A stretch of 64,000 nucleotides of DNA from Parvibaculum lavamentivorans DS-1 (GCF_000017565.1 NC_009719.1:806001-870000); one strand, 5' to 3'; shown: positions 44,380 to 53,482, counted from the first letter of the stretch. Numbers and translations are program-made. The notes: a model not told the origin generated them from the letters alone.

Positions 44380-44889
44380 TCAGATGGAGCGGTGGATATG
44401 CTGTCTGACCGCGGCCTCGATGATTTCCGGCTTCGCATCGAGTGTGGATAGCCGCACGGCGATTTCCTGAGGACCGATACTTTTCCAGCAGCGATACATG
44501 TAGCGGCGAACGATGCCGACCGAGGCTGCGTTGTCGACCGCTGTATTCAGAGGTCTGCGAAGACTTATCCGCAGTTCGGCATTGCGGATCATCCTTACGT
44601 AACGATCGACGATCTCCACATCCGATATGGCATTCCAGGGCAGGAGCCCGAGACGATCGAGCGTCACACCGGCCGGCGAAACAACCAGTGCGCGCCGGTC
44701 CCGCGCCACATAGGGCCAGTGGTAAAGCGCAACACCCACCGCGAGGAGAGCGCCGACTGAAGAGAAAATGGGCGCGCGCACCATACCGAAGACAATCAGC
44801 GCGCCCGCAGCAAGCACGGCGCTATAGACAATGCTTTCGCCTTTCGGCTTGGAGTAATGCACGGTCAGAAAGTCCGGCGCATCACTCAT
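44380..44889 (-). CDS. small membrane protein with PH-like domain, unknown function
   Basis: 169 residues. Two hydrophobic segments near the N-terminus ([15 protein letters not shown] and [15 protein letters not shown]) are followed by a cytosolic ~110-residue domain with the strand pattern [29 protein letters not shown], reminiscent of bacterial PH domains. Start 44889 ([10 protein letters not shown]). Its start overlaps the aroC stop (44882-44884), so it is translationally coupled to aroC on the minus strand. No named family recognised. Confidence 0.75.
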   Translation of the reverse strand: MSDAPDFLTVHYSKPKGESIVYSAVLAAGALIVFGMVRAPIFSSVGALLAVGVALYHWPYVARDRRALVVSPAGVTLDRLGLLPWNAISDVEIVDRYVRMIRNAELRISLRRPLNTAVDNAASVGIVRRYMYRCWKSIGPQEIAVRLSTLDAKPEIIEAAVRQHIHRSI

Positions 44890-45979
44890 TGCGGCCGCTC
44901 CCGCCCATCTGCGCCCGATGGCGGAGCAGCTGGTCAGCAAGCACGCAGGCCATCATCGCTTCGCCCACAGGCACGGCGCGGATGCCGACGCATGGGTCAT
45001 GGCGGCCCTTGGTGACGATTTCCGTGTCGTCGCCGCCTTTGGTGACTGTTTTGCGAGGGCTGAGGATCGAGGAAGTGGGTTTCACGGCAAAGCGCGCGAC
45101 GACATCTTGTCCCGTGGAAATGCCGCCAAGAACGCCGCCCGCGTGATTGGAGCTGAACTCAATGCCATGCGGCCCCGACTGCATCTCGTCGGCATTTTCT
45201 TCGCCGGAGAGAGCGGCAGCGCCGAAGCCATCTCCGATCTCGACACCCTTCACCGCGTTTATGCTCATCAACGCGCTTGCAAGTTCCGCATCGAGCTTTC
45301 CGTAGATAGGTGAGCCGAGACCGGCGGGTACGCCGCTGGCTACAATCTCGATGACGGCACCGCAGGACGAACCGGCTTTCCGGACGCTATCGAGATAGAT
45401 TTCCCATTCCGCCGCTGCCTTTGCGTCCGGGCACCAGAAGGGGTTGTTTCCCACCTCGTTCCAGTCCCAGTTGGCGCGGTCGATCTTGTGCGGCCCCATC
45501 TGCACGAGCGCACCCCGGATCATCATCTCCGGCAACATCGCCCGCGCCACCGCGCCGGCAGCCACGCGGGCCGCCGTTTCACGCGCCGAAGAGCGGCCGC
45601 CCCCGCGATAATCGCGAATGCCATATTTCAGGAAATAGGTGAGATCGGCATGGCCCGGTCTGAACTTCTCGACGATATCGCCATAGTCCTTCGACCGCTG
45701 ATCGACATTCTCGATCATCAGCGAGATCGGCGTGCCCGTCGTCATCTCTATGCCGTCTTCGACGAAGGTGCCCGAGAGAATTTTCACCGCATCGGGCTCG
45801 CGCCGCTGCGTGGTGAACCGCGACTGGCCGGGTTTGCGCCGGTCGAGCCATTGCTGGATATCTTCGGCCTTCAAAGGCAGCCGCGGCGGCGCACCGTCCA
45901 CAACGCAGCCGAGCGCCGGCCCGTGGCTTTCGCCCCAGGTCGTGACGCGGAACAGATGGCCGAACGTATTGTGAGACAT
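44882..45979 (-). CDS. aroC: chorismate synthase
   Basis: 365 residues, full length. Signatures: [26 protein letters not shown] at the N-terminus, [15 protein letters not shown] centrally, and [12 protein letters not shown] plus [16 protein letters not shown] near the end. It uses reduced FMN to convert EPSP to chorismate, the last common step to aromatic amino acids and folate. It follows fabI by 64 nt on the same strand. Confidence 0.98.
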   Translation of the reverse strand: MSHNTFGHLFRVTTWGESHGPALGCVVDGAPPRLPLKAEDIQQWLDRRKPGQSRFTTQRREPDAVKILSGTFVEDGIEMTTGTPISLMIENVDQRSKDYGDIVEKFRPGHADLTYFLKYGIRDYRGGGRSSARETAARVAAGAVARAMLPEMMIRGALVQMGPHKIDRANWDWNEVGNNPFWCPDAKAAAEWEIYLDSVRKAGSSCGAVIEIVASGVPAGLGSPIYGKLDAELASALMSINAVKGVEIGDGFGAAALSGEENADEMQSGPHGIEFSSNHAGGVLGGISTGQDVVARFAVKPTSSILSPRKTVTKGGDDTEIVTKGRHDPCVGIRAVPVGEAMMACVLADQLLRHRAQMGGSGRNE

Positions 45980-46043
45980 GGCCTTAGCGTGGCCCGCGAG
46001 GGCCGTCCTTGCGCGATGAACAGGCTAACAATACAGGAGATTC

Positions 46044-46883
46044 TCAGACGATGCTCATATCCGGCGCATCTTCCGCCTTCATGCCGACGACGTGATAGCC
46101 GGCATCGACATGGTGCACTTCTCCGGTCACGCCCGCGCCAAGGTCCGAAAGCAGATAGAGCGCCGAATTTCCGACCTCTTCGATCGTTACCGTGCGTTTC
46201 AGCGGCGAATTGAGCTCGTTCCACTTGAGGATGTAGCGGAAATCGCCGATGCCGGATGCCGCGAGCGTCTTGATCGGCCCGGCGGACACCGCGTTGACGC
46301 GGATATTGTTGCGTCCAAGATCGACCGCGAGATAGCGCACGCTTGCCTCAAGCGCGGCCTTGGCGACGCCCATGACGTTGTAGTGCGGGATAACTTTCTC
46401 GGAGCCGTAATAGGTGAGGGTGAGGATCGAGCCGCCATCAGGCATCAGCTTTTCCGCGCGCTGGCAAAGCGCCGCGAAGGAATAGCAGGAGATGGCGAGA
46501 GAAGCGGTGAAGTTGTCGAGGGTCGTATCGACATAGCGACCGTCGAGTTCGGCCTTGTTCGAATAGGCAATGGCGTGAACGAAGAAGTCGATCTTGCCCC
46601 ATTCCTTTTCGAGCGTAGCGAAGACGGCGTCCATGCTGGCGGCGTCCATGACGTCGCAAGGCATCACCAACTTTGAGCCGACGGACTCGGCAAGTGGAAT
46701 AACCCGCTTCTGCAAAGCTTCGCCTTGATATGTAAAGGCGATCTCCGCGCCCTGATCGGCGCAGGCTTTGGCAATGCCCCACGCGATGGAACGGTTATTG
46801 GCAACGCCCATAACGAGGCCGCGTTTGCCTGCCATCAGGTTGCCCTTCAGCGTCGGGCTTGCGCCAGTGGTGGCTTCGCTCAT
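46044..46883 (-). CDS. fabI: enoyl-ACP reductase (FabI)
   Basis: 279 residues. SDR-like with the FabI variations: GKRGLVMGVANNRSIAWGIAKA at the NAD loop, HAIAYSNK, and the Tyr-x6-Lys pair in YNVMGVAKAALEASVRYLA; substrate-loop AGPIKTLAASGI. It performs the last reduction in the fatty-acid elongation cycle and is the triclosan target. Start 46883 (MSEATTG). A strong terminator separates it from the upstream dnaJ-like gene, so it begins a fabI-aroC-membrane protein transcript. Confidence 0.97.
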   Translation of the reverse strand: MSEATTGASPTLKGNLMAGKRGLVMGVANNRSIAWGIAKACADQGAEIAFTYQGEALQKRVIPLAESVGSKLVMPCDVMDAASMDAVFATLEKEWGKIDFFVHAIAYSNKAELDGRYVDTTLDNFTASLAISCYSFAALCQRAEKLMPDGGSILTLTYYGSEKVIPHYNVMGVAKAALEASVRYLAVDLGRNNIRVNAVSAGPIKTLAASGIGDFRYILKWNELNSPLKRTVTIEEVGNSALYLLSDLGAGVTGEVHHVDAGYHVVGMKAEDAPDMSIV

Positions 46884-46954
46884 CGTATCCCCGTCAAACT
46901 GCTCTGGGCCAAAAATGGAGCCGCATCCTACACAAAAGCCCCAAACCGTCTAAC

Positions 46955-46980
46955 AAAAAAGCCCTCGGGAACGGGCTTTG
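46955..46980 (-). terminator. intrinsic terminator of the dnaJ-like gene
   Basis: On the minus strand: AAAGCCC, 8-nt loop, GGGCTTT, followed by a six-T run (AAAAAA at 46955-46960 on plus). It lies 33 nt after the dnaJ-like stop. Confidence 0.9.
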
Positions 46981-47012
46981 GAACTTCACGAATATTGTCA
47001 GTTCATGTCGGT

Positions 47013-47891
47013 TCAGGAATCGGAAAAGCCGTTACGGGGATTGAACTTAAGACCTGCCGTCCAATTGGCGGCAAAGTCCCGCAAAGCCTCGTCTGCGGCA
47101 TCCGGCAGGGTAACGGACAATGTGACGTACTGATCGCCCGTTTTCCCGCCTTCCCCGGCCAGGCCGCGTCCCCTGAGACGCAGCCGGGTTCCAGTGTTCG
47201 ACCCCGCCGGAACGGACAGGCTGACCGGCCCTGCGACCGTTGGCGCCTCTATTCGCGAGCCGAGGACGGCTTCGGCCAGTGTGACCGGCAGAGTCAGGTG
47301 AATGTCGTTTCCCTCGCGGCGGAAATATGGGTGGGCCTCAACATCGATCGTGACCAGGGCGTCGCCCGCTTCCGCGCCGCCATGACCTTCGCCCCCCTGG
47401 CCCCGCAACCTTATCTGTTTCCCGCTTTCGATGCCGGGCGGAACGGCAAGTTCCAGCGTTCTCCCGCCGGCGAGCGTGACTCGCTTTTTCGCGCCATTCG
47501 CGGCCTCGAGGAATGTAACCGCGAGGCGGTAGGTCTGATCATCGCCGCGCGCTCGGAAGACGCGCTTGCCGGCACTGCGTATACCTTCGAAAAGTTCGGA
47601 GAAGATATCATCCGGCGGCACCTGAGAGCCGGATACGGGGTGTGCCTCCTCAAAAGCCGGTCTGCGGCGCATGGCGGCGGAGGCGCGACGCTCGGCTTCG
47701 AAACGGCGCCGGCTGGCTTCGTCCTTGAGCTGATTATAGGCGGCGGTCACTTCCTGAAAGCGGGCCTGCTGTGCCGGAGACGCACCCTGAGTGTCCGGGT
47801 GAAGCTGCTTGGCGAGCTTGCGGTAGGCGAGCTTGATCTCGGCATTGCCTGCCCCCGGACCGAGACCGAGTATTTCGTATGGATCGCGCAC
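47013..47891 (-). CDS. DnaJ-family co-chaperone (CbpA-like, no zinc fingers)
   Basis: 292 residues. J-domain at residues ~1-66 with the HPD triad in AKQLHPDTQGAS, then a Gly/Arg linker and two DnaJ C-terminal beta-domains (TLAGGRTLELAVPPGIESGKQIRLRGQG and VAGPVSLSVPAGSNTGTRLRLRGRG). It lacks the four CXXCXGXG repeats, so it is CbpA-like (type II). It stimulates a DnaK ATPase; some relatives bind curved DNA. The start is GTG 47891 (MRDPYEILGL). It is 68 nt after the Sel1 gene on the same strand. Confidence 0.93.
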   Translation of the reverse strand: MRDPYEILGLGPGAGNAEIKLAYRKLAKQLHPDTQGASPAQQARFQEVTAAYNQLKDEASRRRFEAERRASAAMRRRPAFEEAHPVSGSQVPPDDIFSELFEGIRSAGKRVFRARGDDQTYRLAVTFLEAANGAKKRVTLAGGRTLELAVPPGIESGKQIRLRGQGGEGHGGAEAGDALVTIDVEAHPYFRREGNDIHLTLPVTLAEAVLGSRIEAPTVAGPVSLSVPAGSNTGTRLRLRGRGLAGEGGKTGDQYVTLSVTLPDAADEALRDFAANWTAGLKFNPRNGFSDS

Positions 47892-47959
47892 GGCGCCCCG
47901 TTCTCCCGAAGATTAACCGGAGGAAAACGGCAGTCTAGAACAGCCTGCATACGAATAGG

Positions 47960-48664
47960 TTAAGGCGTTTGGCCGTCGAACGGGTCGATTTCCGCTGCCG
48001 GTGGCGCTGGGGTGGTCTTTGAAAGCGGAGCCTCCGTTTCGCCCGGCGGTGGGGGGCCGGGCAGGCTCGGTACCAGTTGCGTCAGCCGGTCGAGAGCTTT
48101 TTCATGACCTGCACGTGCCGCCAGCGCGTACCAGGCGAGCGCCCGCGCCTGATCCGCCTCGACGCCCAGACCGCGTTCGTAGAGGACACCAAGATTATAC
48201 CGCGCCACCGGCACACCGGCGATGGCCGCCGTGTGAAACCAGAAGGACGCTTTTTTGTAATCCTGAGGAATGCCTTCGCCGCCGAGATACATGAAGGCGG
48301 TGTTGACCTGCGCCGATGTGAGCCCGCCTTGCGCCGCCCGCTCGTAAAAATAAAGCGCCCGTTCCGGATCCCGGGCGACGCCATCGCCCCGGCGGAGGAG
48401 CAGCGCGACATTGCGCATCGCCGCCAGATCGTCGGTCTGCGCGAGGGGAAGCCATATTTCAAAGGCTTTCGCGTAGTCGCCTGAATCGTAAGCGGCGACC
48501 CCCTCATCAAAGAGCGCAATTTTTTCAGCCGGAGTGGGGGATGCGTCTTCGAGCCGGTCCTGCACGGTCGTGCCGGGCTGGGCCTTGGCATCAAACGCAA
48601 AGAAGGCAAGGAAAAGCGCCGCAAAAAGCGCGGCGGGCAAGGGGGCGGCCCGACAAACATACAT
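47960..48664 (-). CDS. secreted Sel1-like repeat protein
   Basis: 234 residues. Signal peptide LPAALFAALFLAFFAFDAKAQ. Four or so Sel1/TPR-type repeats: KAFEIWLPLAQTDDLAAMRNVALLL, RALYFYERAAQGGLTSAQVNTAFMYL, KASFWFHTAAIAGVPVARYNLGVLY, RALAWYALAARAGHEKALDRLT. Pro-rich C-terminal tail. Periplasmic scaffold for protein-protein contact; partner unknown. Lies between the glycine-zipper lipoprotein and the dnaJ-like gene. Confidence 0.92.
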   Translation of the reverse strand: MYVCRAAPLPAALFAALFLAFFAFDAKAQPGTTVQDRLEDASPTPAEKIALFDEGVAAYDSGDYAKAFEIWLPLAQTDDLAAMRNVALLLRRGDGVARDPERALYFYERAAQGGLTSAQVNTAFMYLGGEGIPQDYKKASFWFHTAAIAGVPVARYNLGVLYERGLGVEADQARALAWYALAARAGHEKALDRLTQLVPSLPGPPPPGETEAPLSKTTPAPPAAEIDPFDGQTP

Positions 48665-48693
48665 AGTTTAGGACCGCCCCTTTGATGTCTCGA

Positions 48694-49182
48694 TCAGTTC
48701 TGAATCTGCCACGAGCCGTCCGGCTGGCGGCACGCCGTACCGTAGGCCTGCTGGCTGCGCCCGTCGATATAAACGGTCTGCGAATATTCGCGGCACTGCA
48801 GATTTCCCTGCTGATAGGCGGTCTGCGGCGTCACCGTGCCGTAGTGGCCCGAATCCGGATTGCGCCACTGCACCGGCTGGCCGGAACGGCCCGTTTCCAG
48901 CGCATTATAGGTCGTCTGGCCCATATAGGCATGGTCCGCGCGATCAAGGGATTTGCCGATTTCGCTGCCGAGCAGGGCACCAAGAAGGACGCCGGCACCC
49001 GTGGCCCAGAGACGGCCCGAGCCGCCGCCGATCTGCGAACCCGCCAGACCGCCCGCGACCGCGCCGCCGACGGTGCCGACATTTTGTTTGCTGATGCCGC
49101 CGCCGCCGCCATACATGCTCTGGTCGCAAGCTGCGAGCGACAGCGCAACCGCACCGATGGCTATTCCTTTAACGAGTTTCAT
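48694..49182 (-). CDS. glycine-zipper lipoprotein (17 kDa/RT0821-like surface antigen)
   Basis: 162 residues. Lipoprotein signal KGIAIGAVALSLAAC with lipobox Cys. Glycine-zipper region: GTVGGAVAGGLAGSQIGGGSG and GAGVLLGALLGSEIGKSLD. The C-terminal domain has WRNPDSGHYGTVTP and CREYSQTVYIDG, as in the rickettsial 17-kDa antigen group. Outer membrane or periplasm, structural. ATG 49182 is chosen over the TTG at 49191. It is divergent from pdxH. Confidence 0.93.
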   Translation of the reverse strand: MKLVKGIAIGAVALSLAACDQSMYGGGGGISKQNVGTVGGAVAGGLAGSQIGGGSGRLWATGAGVLLGALLGSEIGKSLDRADHAYMGQTTYNALETGRSGQPVQWRNPDSGHYGTVTPQTAYQQGNLQCREYSQTVYIDGRSQQAYGTACRQPDGSWQIQN

Positions 49183-49331
49183 GCCGATCAATCCTGTGCT
49201 TTCGTCGCCCCCAAGCGATATAAGAAGTACCTATATAGAGCGAGGAATATGGCAAGATTGAAGCAGCTTCTTCCTTGCAGAACGGCAGAAAACAGCCGTT
49301 TTTTCTTGCGGATGCGAACGGGAACAGCGGC

Positions 49332-49958
49332 ATGAACGATGTCACCACGGCCACCGACGAGAGCGGTATTTTCACCTCGGAGGACCCGATTGCGCTCTTC
49401 CATGAATGGATGGAGCTTGCCCGCGCGAAGGAACCGGAAGACGCGAATGCCATGGCGCTGGCGACGGCGGATGCTTCCGGTTTTCCCGATGTGCGGATGG
49501 TGCTGCTGAAGGAGGCGGATGCGCGCGGCTTCGTTTTCTACACCAATCTCGAAAGCGCCAAGGGACTGGAATTAAAGGAGAATTCCCGCGCCGCCCTGTG
49601 CTTCCACTGGAAGAGCCTGCGCCGCCAGGTGCGCGTCAGAGGCGACGTTATCCCGGTGAGCAAAGAGGAGGCGGATGCCTATTTTGCCACGCGCGCGAGG
49701 GACAGCCAGATCGGTGCATGGGCATCGAAGCAATCGCGGCCGCTTGCGGGTCGTTTTGAGCTCGAGAAGCAAGTCGCTGTTTTTGCTGCGAAATTCGGCG
49801 TGAGCAGGGTGCCGCGGCCGGATCACTGGTCCGGTTTCCGCGTTGTACCGCGCCATATCGAATTTTGGCGCGACAGGCCCTTCCGGCTCCATGATCGCCT
49901 TGTTTTTGAACGGGAAAAGCCCGCCGAGGCCTGGCGGACGAAGAAGCTTTTCCCCTGA
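49332..49958 (+). CDS. pdxH: pyridoxine/pyridoxamine 5'-phosphate oxidase
   Basis: 208 residues. FMN and PLP site motifs: [57 protein letters not shown], then SRQSRPL-like [11 protein letters not shown], and the C-terminal signature FRLHDRL...W...KKLFP. It oxidises PNP or PMP to the cofactor PLP. ATG 49332 is preferred to the earlier in-frame start at 49275. It is next to the CDF transporter gene, 55 nt away on the same strand. Confidence 0.97.
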
Positions 49959-50013
49959 CTGTCATCGAACCGTCACCGAACCGTCATGAAGGCCCCGCAA
50001 GGGGACGAGAGCA

Positions 50014-50952
50014 ATGAGCGCGAGCGACGCGGCAAAAAAAGTAATCCCCGATTCCGCCGCGCTGAACGCCCGGCTGATGCGCCGCGCGACCTATGCGGCG
50101 GTCGCCGTCGCCATCCTGCTGATCGCGATGAAAACGGTCGTCTACTTATTCACGGGCTCGGTGGCGATGCTCGGCACGCTGCTGGACTCGATTCTCGACG
50201 GCACGGCCTCGCTCATCAATCTCTTCGCGGTCCGCATGTCGCTGACGCCCGCCGACGACGAACACCGCTTCGGCCACGGCAAGGCGGAGGCGCTGGCCGG
50301 GCTCGGCCAGTCGGTTTTCATCTTCGGCTCAGCCGGCTACATCACCTTCGAGGCGGTGCAGCGCCTCATCGAACCGGCGCCGGTGCAGAATTCCGCATCC
50401 GGCATCGCGGTGACGGTCTTTGCGATCGCGCTCACACTCGTCCTCGTCGCCTATCAGCGGCATGTGGTGTCGCAGACCCGCTCGCTCGCCATCGAGGCGG
50501 ACTCGATCCATTACCGCGGCGACCTTTTGATGAACCTCTCCGTGATCGCGGCGCTGATCCTGTCGGGTTATCTGGGGCTCCACTGGGCGGACCCGGTTTT
50601 CGGACTTCTGGTCGCGGGCCTCATCGCCTGGAGTGCGGCGAAGATCGTGATGAATGCGCTCGATCAGCTCATGGACCGCGAATTGTCCGACGAGGACCGC
50701 GAGCGCATCAAGACAATCGCGCTCGAACATCCCGAAGTGGTGAACCTGCACGACCTGCGGACGCGGAGCGCCGGCATCCATAGTTTCATCCAGTTCCACC
50801 TCGAACTCGAACGCGACATCACGCTGATGGACGCGCATCGCATATCCGACGAGGTGGAAAAAGCGGTGATGAAGGCTTTTCCGGGCGCGGAGGTCATCAT
50901 CCACCAGGACCCGGCGGGCATGGAAAAACTCACCCGGCTGCAACGCATATGA
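50014..50952 (+). CDS. cation diffusion facilitator (CDF/FieF-like) transporter
   Basis: 312 residues. Six membrane segments and the CDF metal sites: SVAMLGTLLDSILDGTASLIN (D-x3-D), DDEHRFGHGKAEALAGLGQS, and later SLAIEADSIHYRGDLLMNLSVI. The cytosolic C-terminal domain has HPEVVNLHDLRTRSAG and PGAEVIIHQDP. Exports Zn2+/Fe2+/Mn2+ by proton exchange; metal unknown. The next gene begins 12 nt after its stop. Confidence 0.95.
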   Translation: MSASDAAKKVIPDSAALNARLMRRATYAAVAVAILLIAMKTVVYLFTGSVAMLGTLLDSILDGTASLINLFAVRMSLTPADDEHRFGHGKAEALAGLGQSVFIFGSAGYITFEAVQRLIEPAPVQNSASGIAVTVFAIALTLVLVAYQRHVVSQTRSLAIEADSIHYRGDLLMNLSVIAALILSGYLGLHWADPVFGLLVAGLIAWSAAKIVMNALDQLMDRELSDEDRERIKTIALEHPEVVNLHDLRTRSAGIHSFIQFHLELERDITLMDAHRISDEVEKAVMKAFPGAEVIIHQDPAGMEKLTRLQRI

Positions 50953-50964
50953 CGGGACTGTTTC

Positions 50965-52551
50965 TTGGCGGATAGCGCGGAAAACGACGCCCTGCTTGCA
51001 TTTCTGGCGATGCCGGAAACCTATGGCCTCGCTTCCGGCGAGACGGTGACGCGGATCGACACGCATGCCTCGCATGTCTTTCTTGCCGGCACCCGCGCCT
51101 ACAAGATGAAGAGGCCGGTGAAATTCACCTTTCTCGATTTCTCGACGCTTGAAGGCAGGCACGAAGCCTGCAAACGCGAACTCGACTTCAACCGCCGCAC
51201 CGCGCCGGAAATCTATCTCTCGCTTGTCCCCGTGCGCGAAACGGAAGAGGGTTTTCGTCTGGGCGGGGATAAGGGCGAGCCTGTCGAATGGCTGGTCGAG
51301 ATGAAACGCTTTGGCGGCGAGGGGCTTCTCGCGGCGAAGGCGGAGCGGGGACAACTTTCGCTCGACCTGGTGGAAGAGCTGGCGGCGGATGTGGCGGCCT
51401 TTCATGCACGCGCGAAGGTGCATCGCGATTTCGGCGGTGCGGATAATTTCGCGAAGATCGTCGCGGGAAGCGAAACCGACATGCAGGCGAGCATCGGTCC
51501 CGTTTTCGATGCCGAGCAGGCGGCGCGTGTCACCCGGCGCAGCAAGGAACTGATCGAGGAACATCGGGCGCTTCTCGATGCGCGGCGCGACACCGGCTTC
51601 GTGCGCCACAGCCACGGCGATCTCCACCTCGGCAATGTGACGGAAATCGACGGGCGGCCCGTCATTTTCGACTGCATCGAATTCAGCGACCGCATCGCGC
51701 GCATCGACGTGGCCTATGATCTCGCCTTTCTTCTGATGGATCTCGGCTTTCGCGCGGAGAGCGACGAGCGGCTGGCCGGCTATGCCAATCGCGCAATGAA
51801 CGTCTATCTCGACCATGTGCCGCAGGCGGAAATCGGCGCGGCCACCGAGGGGCTTGCGCTGCTGCCGCTCTTCATGGCGACGCGCGCGGTGGTGCGCGCC
51901 AAGGTGACGGCGGTGCAGGCAACGGGTGAGGACTCGAAAGAGAAGAGGAAGCTCGCACGCGCCTATCTCGATTTCGCGGACCGGCTGCTGGAGGCGAGAC
52001 CGCCGCGCCTCGTCGCGGTGGGCGGACTTTCGGGCACCGGCAAGTCGACGCTGGCAAAGGCACTGGCGGCGCTTATCGGCGGCGCGGCGGGCGCGGTGCA
52101 TATCCGCTCCGACACGGTGCGGAAGCGCCTCTTCGGCGTCGCGCCGCTGGAGCGGCTGCCGGAGGAAGCCTATGCGGAAGGCGCGGGCGAGCGTGTTTAT
52201 GCGGAGATGATGCGGCTTGCGCGCCTGTCGCTCGGTGCCGGGATGAGCGTTGTGGTGGACGCCGTATTCGCGAAGCCGCAGGAGAGGGTGGAGGGCGAAC
52301 GGCTTGCGCGCGAGGCCGGCGTGACGTTTGACGGGCTCTGGCTCGACGCGCCGGCGGAGGTGCTGGAAGCGCGCGTGGCCGCACGGGAGAAAGAGGGCGG
52401 CGATCCCTCCGATGCAGGCGTGGCGGTTCTGAAGCGGCAACTGGCCTACGACCTCGGCCGGATGAAATGGCTGACTGTGGATGCATCGGGCACGCCGGAC
52501 GAGGCGCTGGCGGCGGCAGCAGGTTCTATCGACATCAACCCGCTGTCGTAG
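50965..52551 (+). CDS. fusion of aminoglycoside phosphotransferase-like and AAA/kinase domains
   Basis: 528 residues. N-terminal APH-like kinase: Brenner motif HSHGDLHLGNV then DCIEFSDRIARIDVAYDLAFLLMDLG. C-terminal P-loop domain: VGGLSGTGKSTLAKALAALI with a YvkC/zeta-like VDAVFAKPQERVEGERLA. The fused arrangement is known in many proteobacteria but its substrate is not. Start TTG 50965 (GGGA just upstream); ATG 51010 (MPETYGLAS) is an alternative. Right after the CDF gene. Confidence 0.9.
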   Translation: MADSAENDALLAFLAMPETYGLASGETVTRIDTHASHVFLAGTRAYKMKRPVKFTFLDFSTLEGRHEACKRELDFNRRTAPEIYLSLVPVRETEEGFRLGGDKGEPVEWLVEMKRFGGEGLLAAKAERGQLSLDLVEELAADVAAFHARAKVHRDFGGADNFAKIVAGSETDMQASIGPVFDAEQAARVTRRSKELIEEHRALLDARRDTGFVRHSHGDLHLGNVTEIDGRPVIFDCIEFSDRIARIDVAYDLAFLLMDLGFRAESDERLAGYANRAMNVYLDHVPQAEIGAATEGLALLPLFMATRAVVRAKVTAVQATGEDSKEKRKLARAYLDFADRLLEARPPRLVAVGGLSGTGKSTLAKALAALIGGAAGAVHIRSDTVRKRLFGVAPLERLPEEAYAEGAGERVYAEMMRLARLSLGAGMSVVVDAVFAKPQERVEGERLAREAGVTFDGLWLDAPAEVLEARVAAREKEGGDPSDAGVAVLKRQLAYDLGRMKWLTVDASGTPDEALAAAAGSIDINPLS

Positions 52552-52594
52552 AAGACTGAGCAGGCGTTGCGTCGCCGATGAAGTCAGTTGTCAC

Positions 52595-52623
52595 TTGACA
52601 ACCAGACTCTATCCTCCTACATT
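52595..52623 (+). promoter_or_regulatory. sigma-70-type promoter of the HicA-like module
   Basis: TTGACA (52595-52600), spacer of exactly 17 bp, TACATT (52618-52623). The expected transcript start (~52630) is only ~5 nt before the ATG at 52635, so the mRNA would be nearly leaderless, with GAGG (52627-52630) mostly upstream of it. Confidence 0.6.
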
Positions 52624-52634
52624 CACGAGGCAAA

Positions 52635-52895
52635 ATGGCGGCCCGCGCACGTCACCCCCACAAAGAGATCGAGCAGGCTGTTCGATATGCGGAGGAAGCC
52701 GGGTGGCGCTTCAGCAAGGGCCGGGGGCATTGTTTCGGTTATCTCCGTTGTCCCTGGAACGACGATACCTGCCGCTGCGGTGAATTCTGCCAGTTCTCGA
52801 TCTGGAGTACGCCGCGTTCGCCCGAGAACCACGCGAGACAGATCCGGCGGCTCGTCGATCATTGCAAATACCGGCAGGCCGACGCTGGCCCGTGA
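52635..52895 (+). CDS. HicA-like small protein (putative toxin of a divergent HicAB module)
   Basis: 86 residues. The core AVRYAEEAGWRFSKGRGHCFGYLRCP resembles the HicA pattern of GW...K/R-x-G-x-H followed by a beta strand; in HicA that His is the catalytic residue of an mRNA interferase with a dsRNA-binding fold. Four cysteines (CPWNDDTCRCGEFC) form a compact cluster, perhaps a zinc site, which is not usual for HicA. The C-terminus IWSTPRSPENHARQIRRLVDHC is basic. Promoter and gene order (toxin first) fit a TA pair. Function is inference; toxicity untested. Confidence 0.65.
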   Translation: MAARARHPHKEIEQAVRYAEEAGWRFSKGRGHCFGYLRCPWNDDTCRCGEFCQFSIWSTPRSPENHARQIRRLVDHCKYRQADAGP

Positions 52896-52907
52896 AGGGA
52901 GAAACGC

Positions 52908-53432
52908 ATGAAGCTCTACGAGTTCGAGCTGATCTTCTCGCTGCCCGACAGTGCCGGGAGCGCCGATGACATTGTCGATGCGCTTTTCGAAGCAGGCTGC
53001 GACGATGCCGTTGCGGGGATCGGCAAGCGCGGCCGTATTGCGCTCGGCTTCTCGCGCGAAGCAGCGAGCGCCGAACAGGCCATGAGCTCGGGCCGCAAAC
53101 AAGTGTGCAAGGCCGTGCCGGGGGCGGAACTGATCGAAGCAAAGCCCGATCTCGTCAATCTGAGCGAGATCGCCGAGATTCTCGGCTACACACGGCAAAA
53201 TATGCAGAAATACGCAGCAAATCCCGGAAAGACGGTTTTCCCGTCACCCGTCCATAGCGGCGCGCCGGACATATGGCATCTCTACGACGTCCTCTCATGG
53301 TTGCGCGGAGAAAGGAACGTGGCGGTGGACGAGGCTTTGATCGAAACGGCGCTTGCCGCCGCCCGTCTCAATGCCGAGGCACGGAGCCGCCATTTCGAGG
53401 CCGCAAGCGCCGGCCGCAGGCGGGCCGGGTGA
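52908..53432 (+). CDS. HTH protein downstream of the HicA-like gene (putative HicB-like antitoxin/repressor)
   Basis: 174 residues. The N-terminal ~85 residues (FELIFSLPD, IVDALFEAGCDDAVAGIGKRGRIALGFSREAASAEQA) could be a degenerate HicB-type fold. The C-terminal part has a clear winged/AlpA-like HTH: LSEIAEILGYTRQNMQKYA, then FPSPVHSGAPDIWHLYDVLSWL. ATG 52908 follows AAGGGAGA by ~5 nt and lies 12 nt after the small gene. It probably represses the promoter at 52595; the antitoxin role is inference from gene order and fold pattern. Confidence 0.72.
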   Translation: MKLYEFELIFSLPDSAGSADDIVDALFEAGCDDAVAGIGKRGRIALGFSREAASAEQAMSSGRKQVCKAVPGAELIEAKPDLVNLSEIAEILGYTRQNMQKYAANPGKTVFPSPVHSGAPDIWHLYDVLSWLRGERNVAVDEALIETALAAARLNAEARSRHFEAASAGRRRAG

Positions 53433-53482
53433 ACGCGCTTCCCGCGCTGGCGGCGGCGCGCGGCTTCCTCTAGATTGCGGCC

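Noticed and set aside
50329-52440. 703-codon open frame on the minus strand opposite the CDF and APH-AAA genes
   Set aside because: Antisense shadow of two recognisable proteins; no motif of its own.
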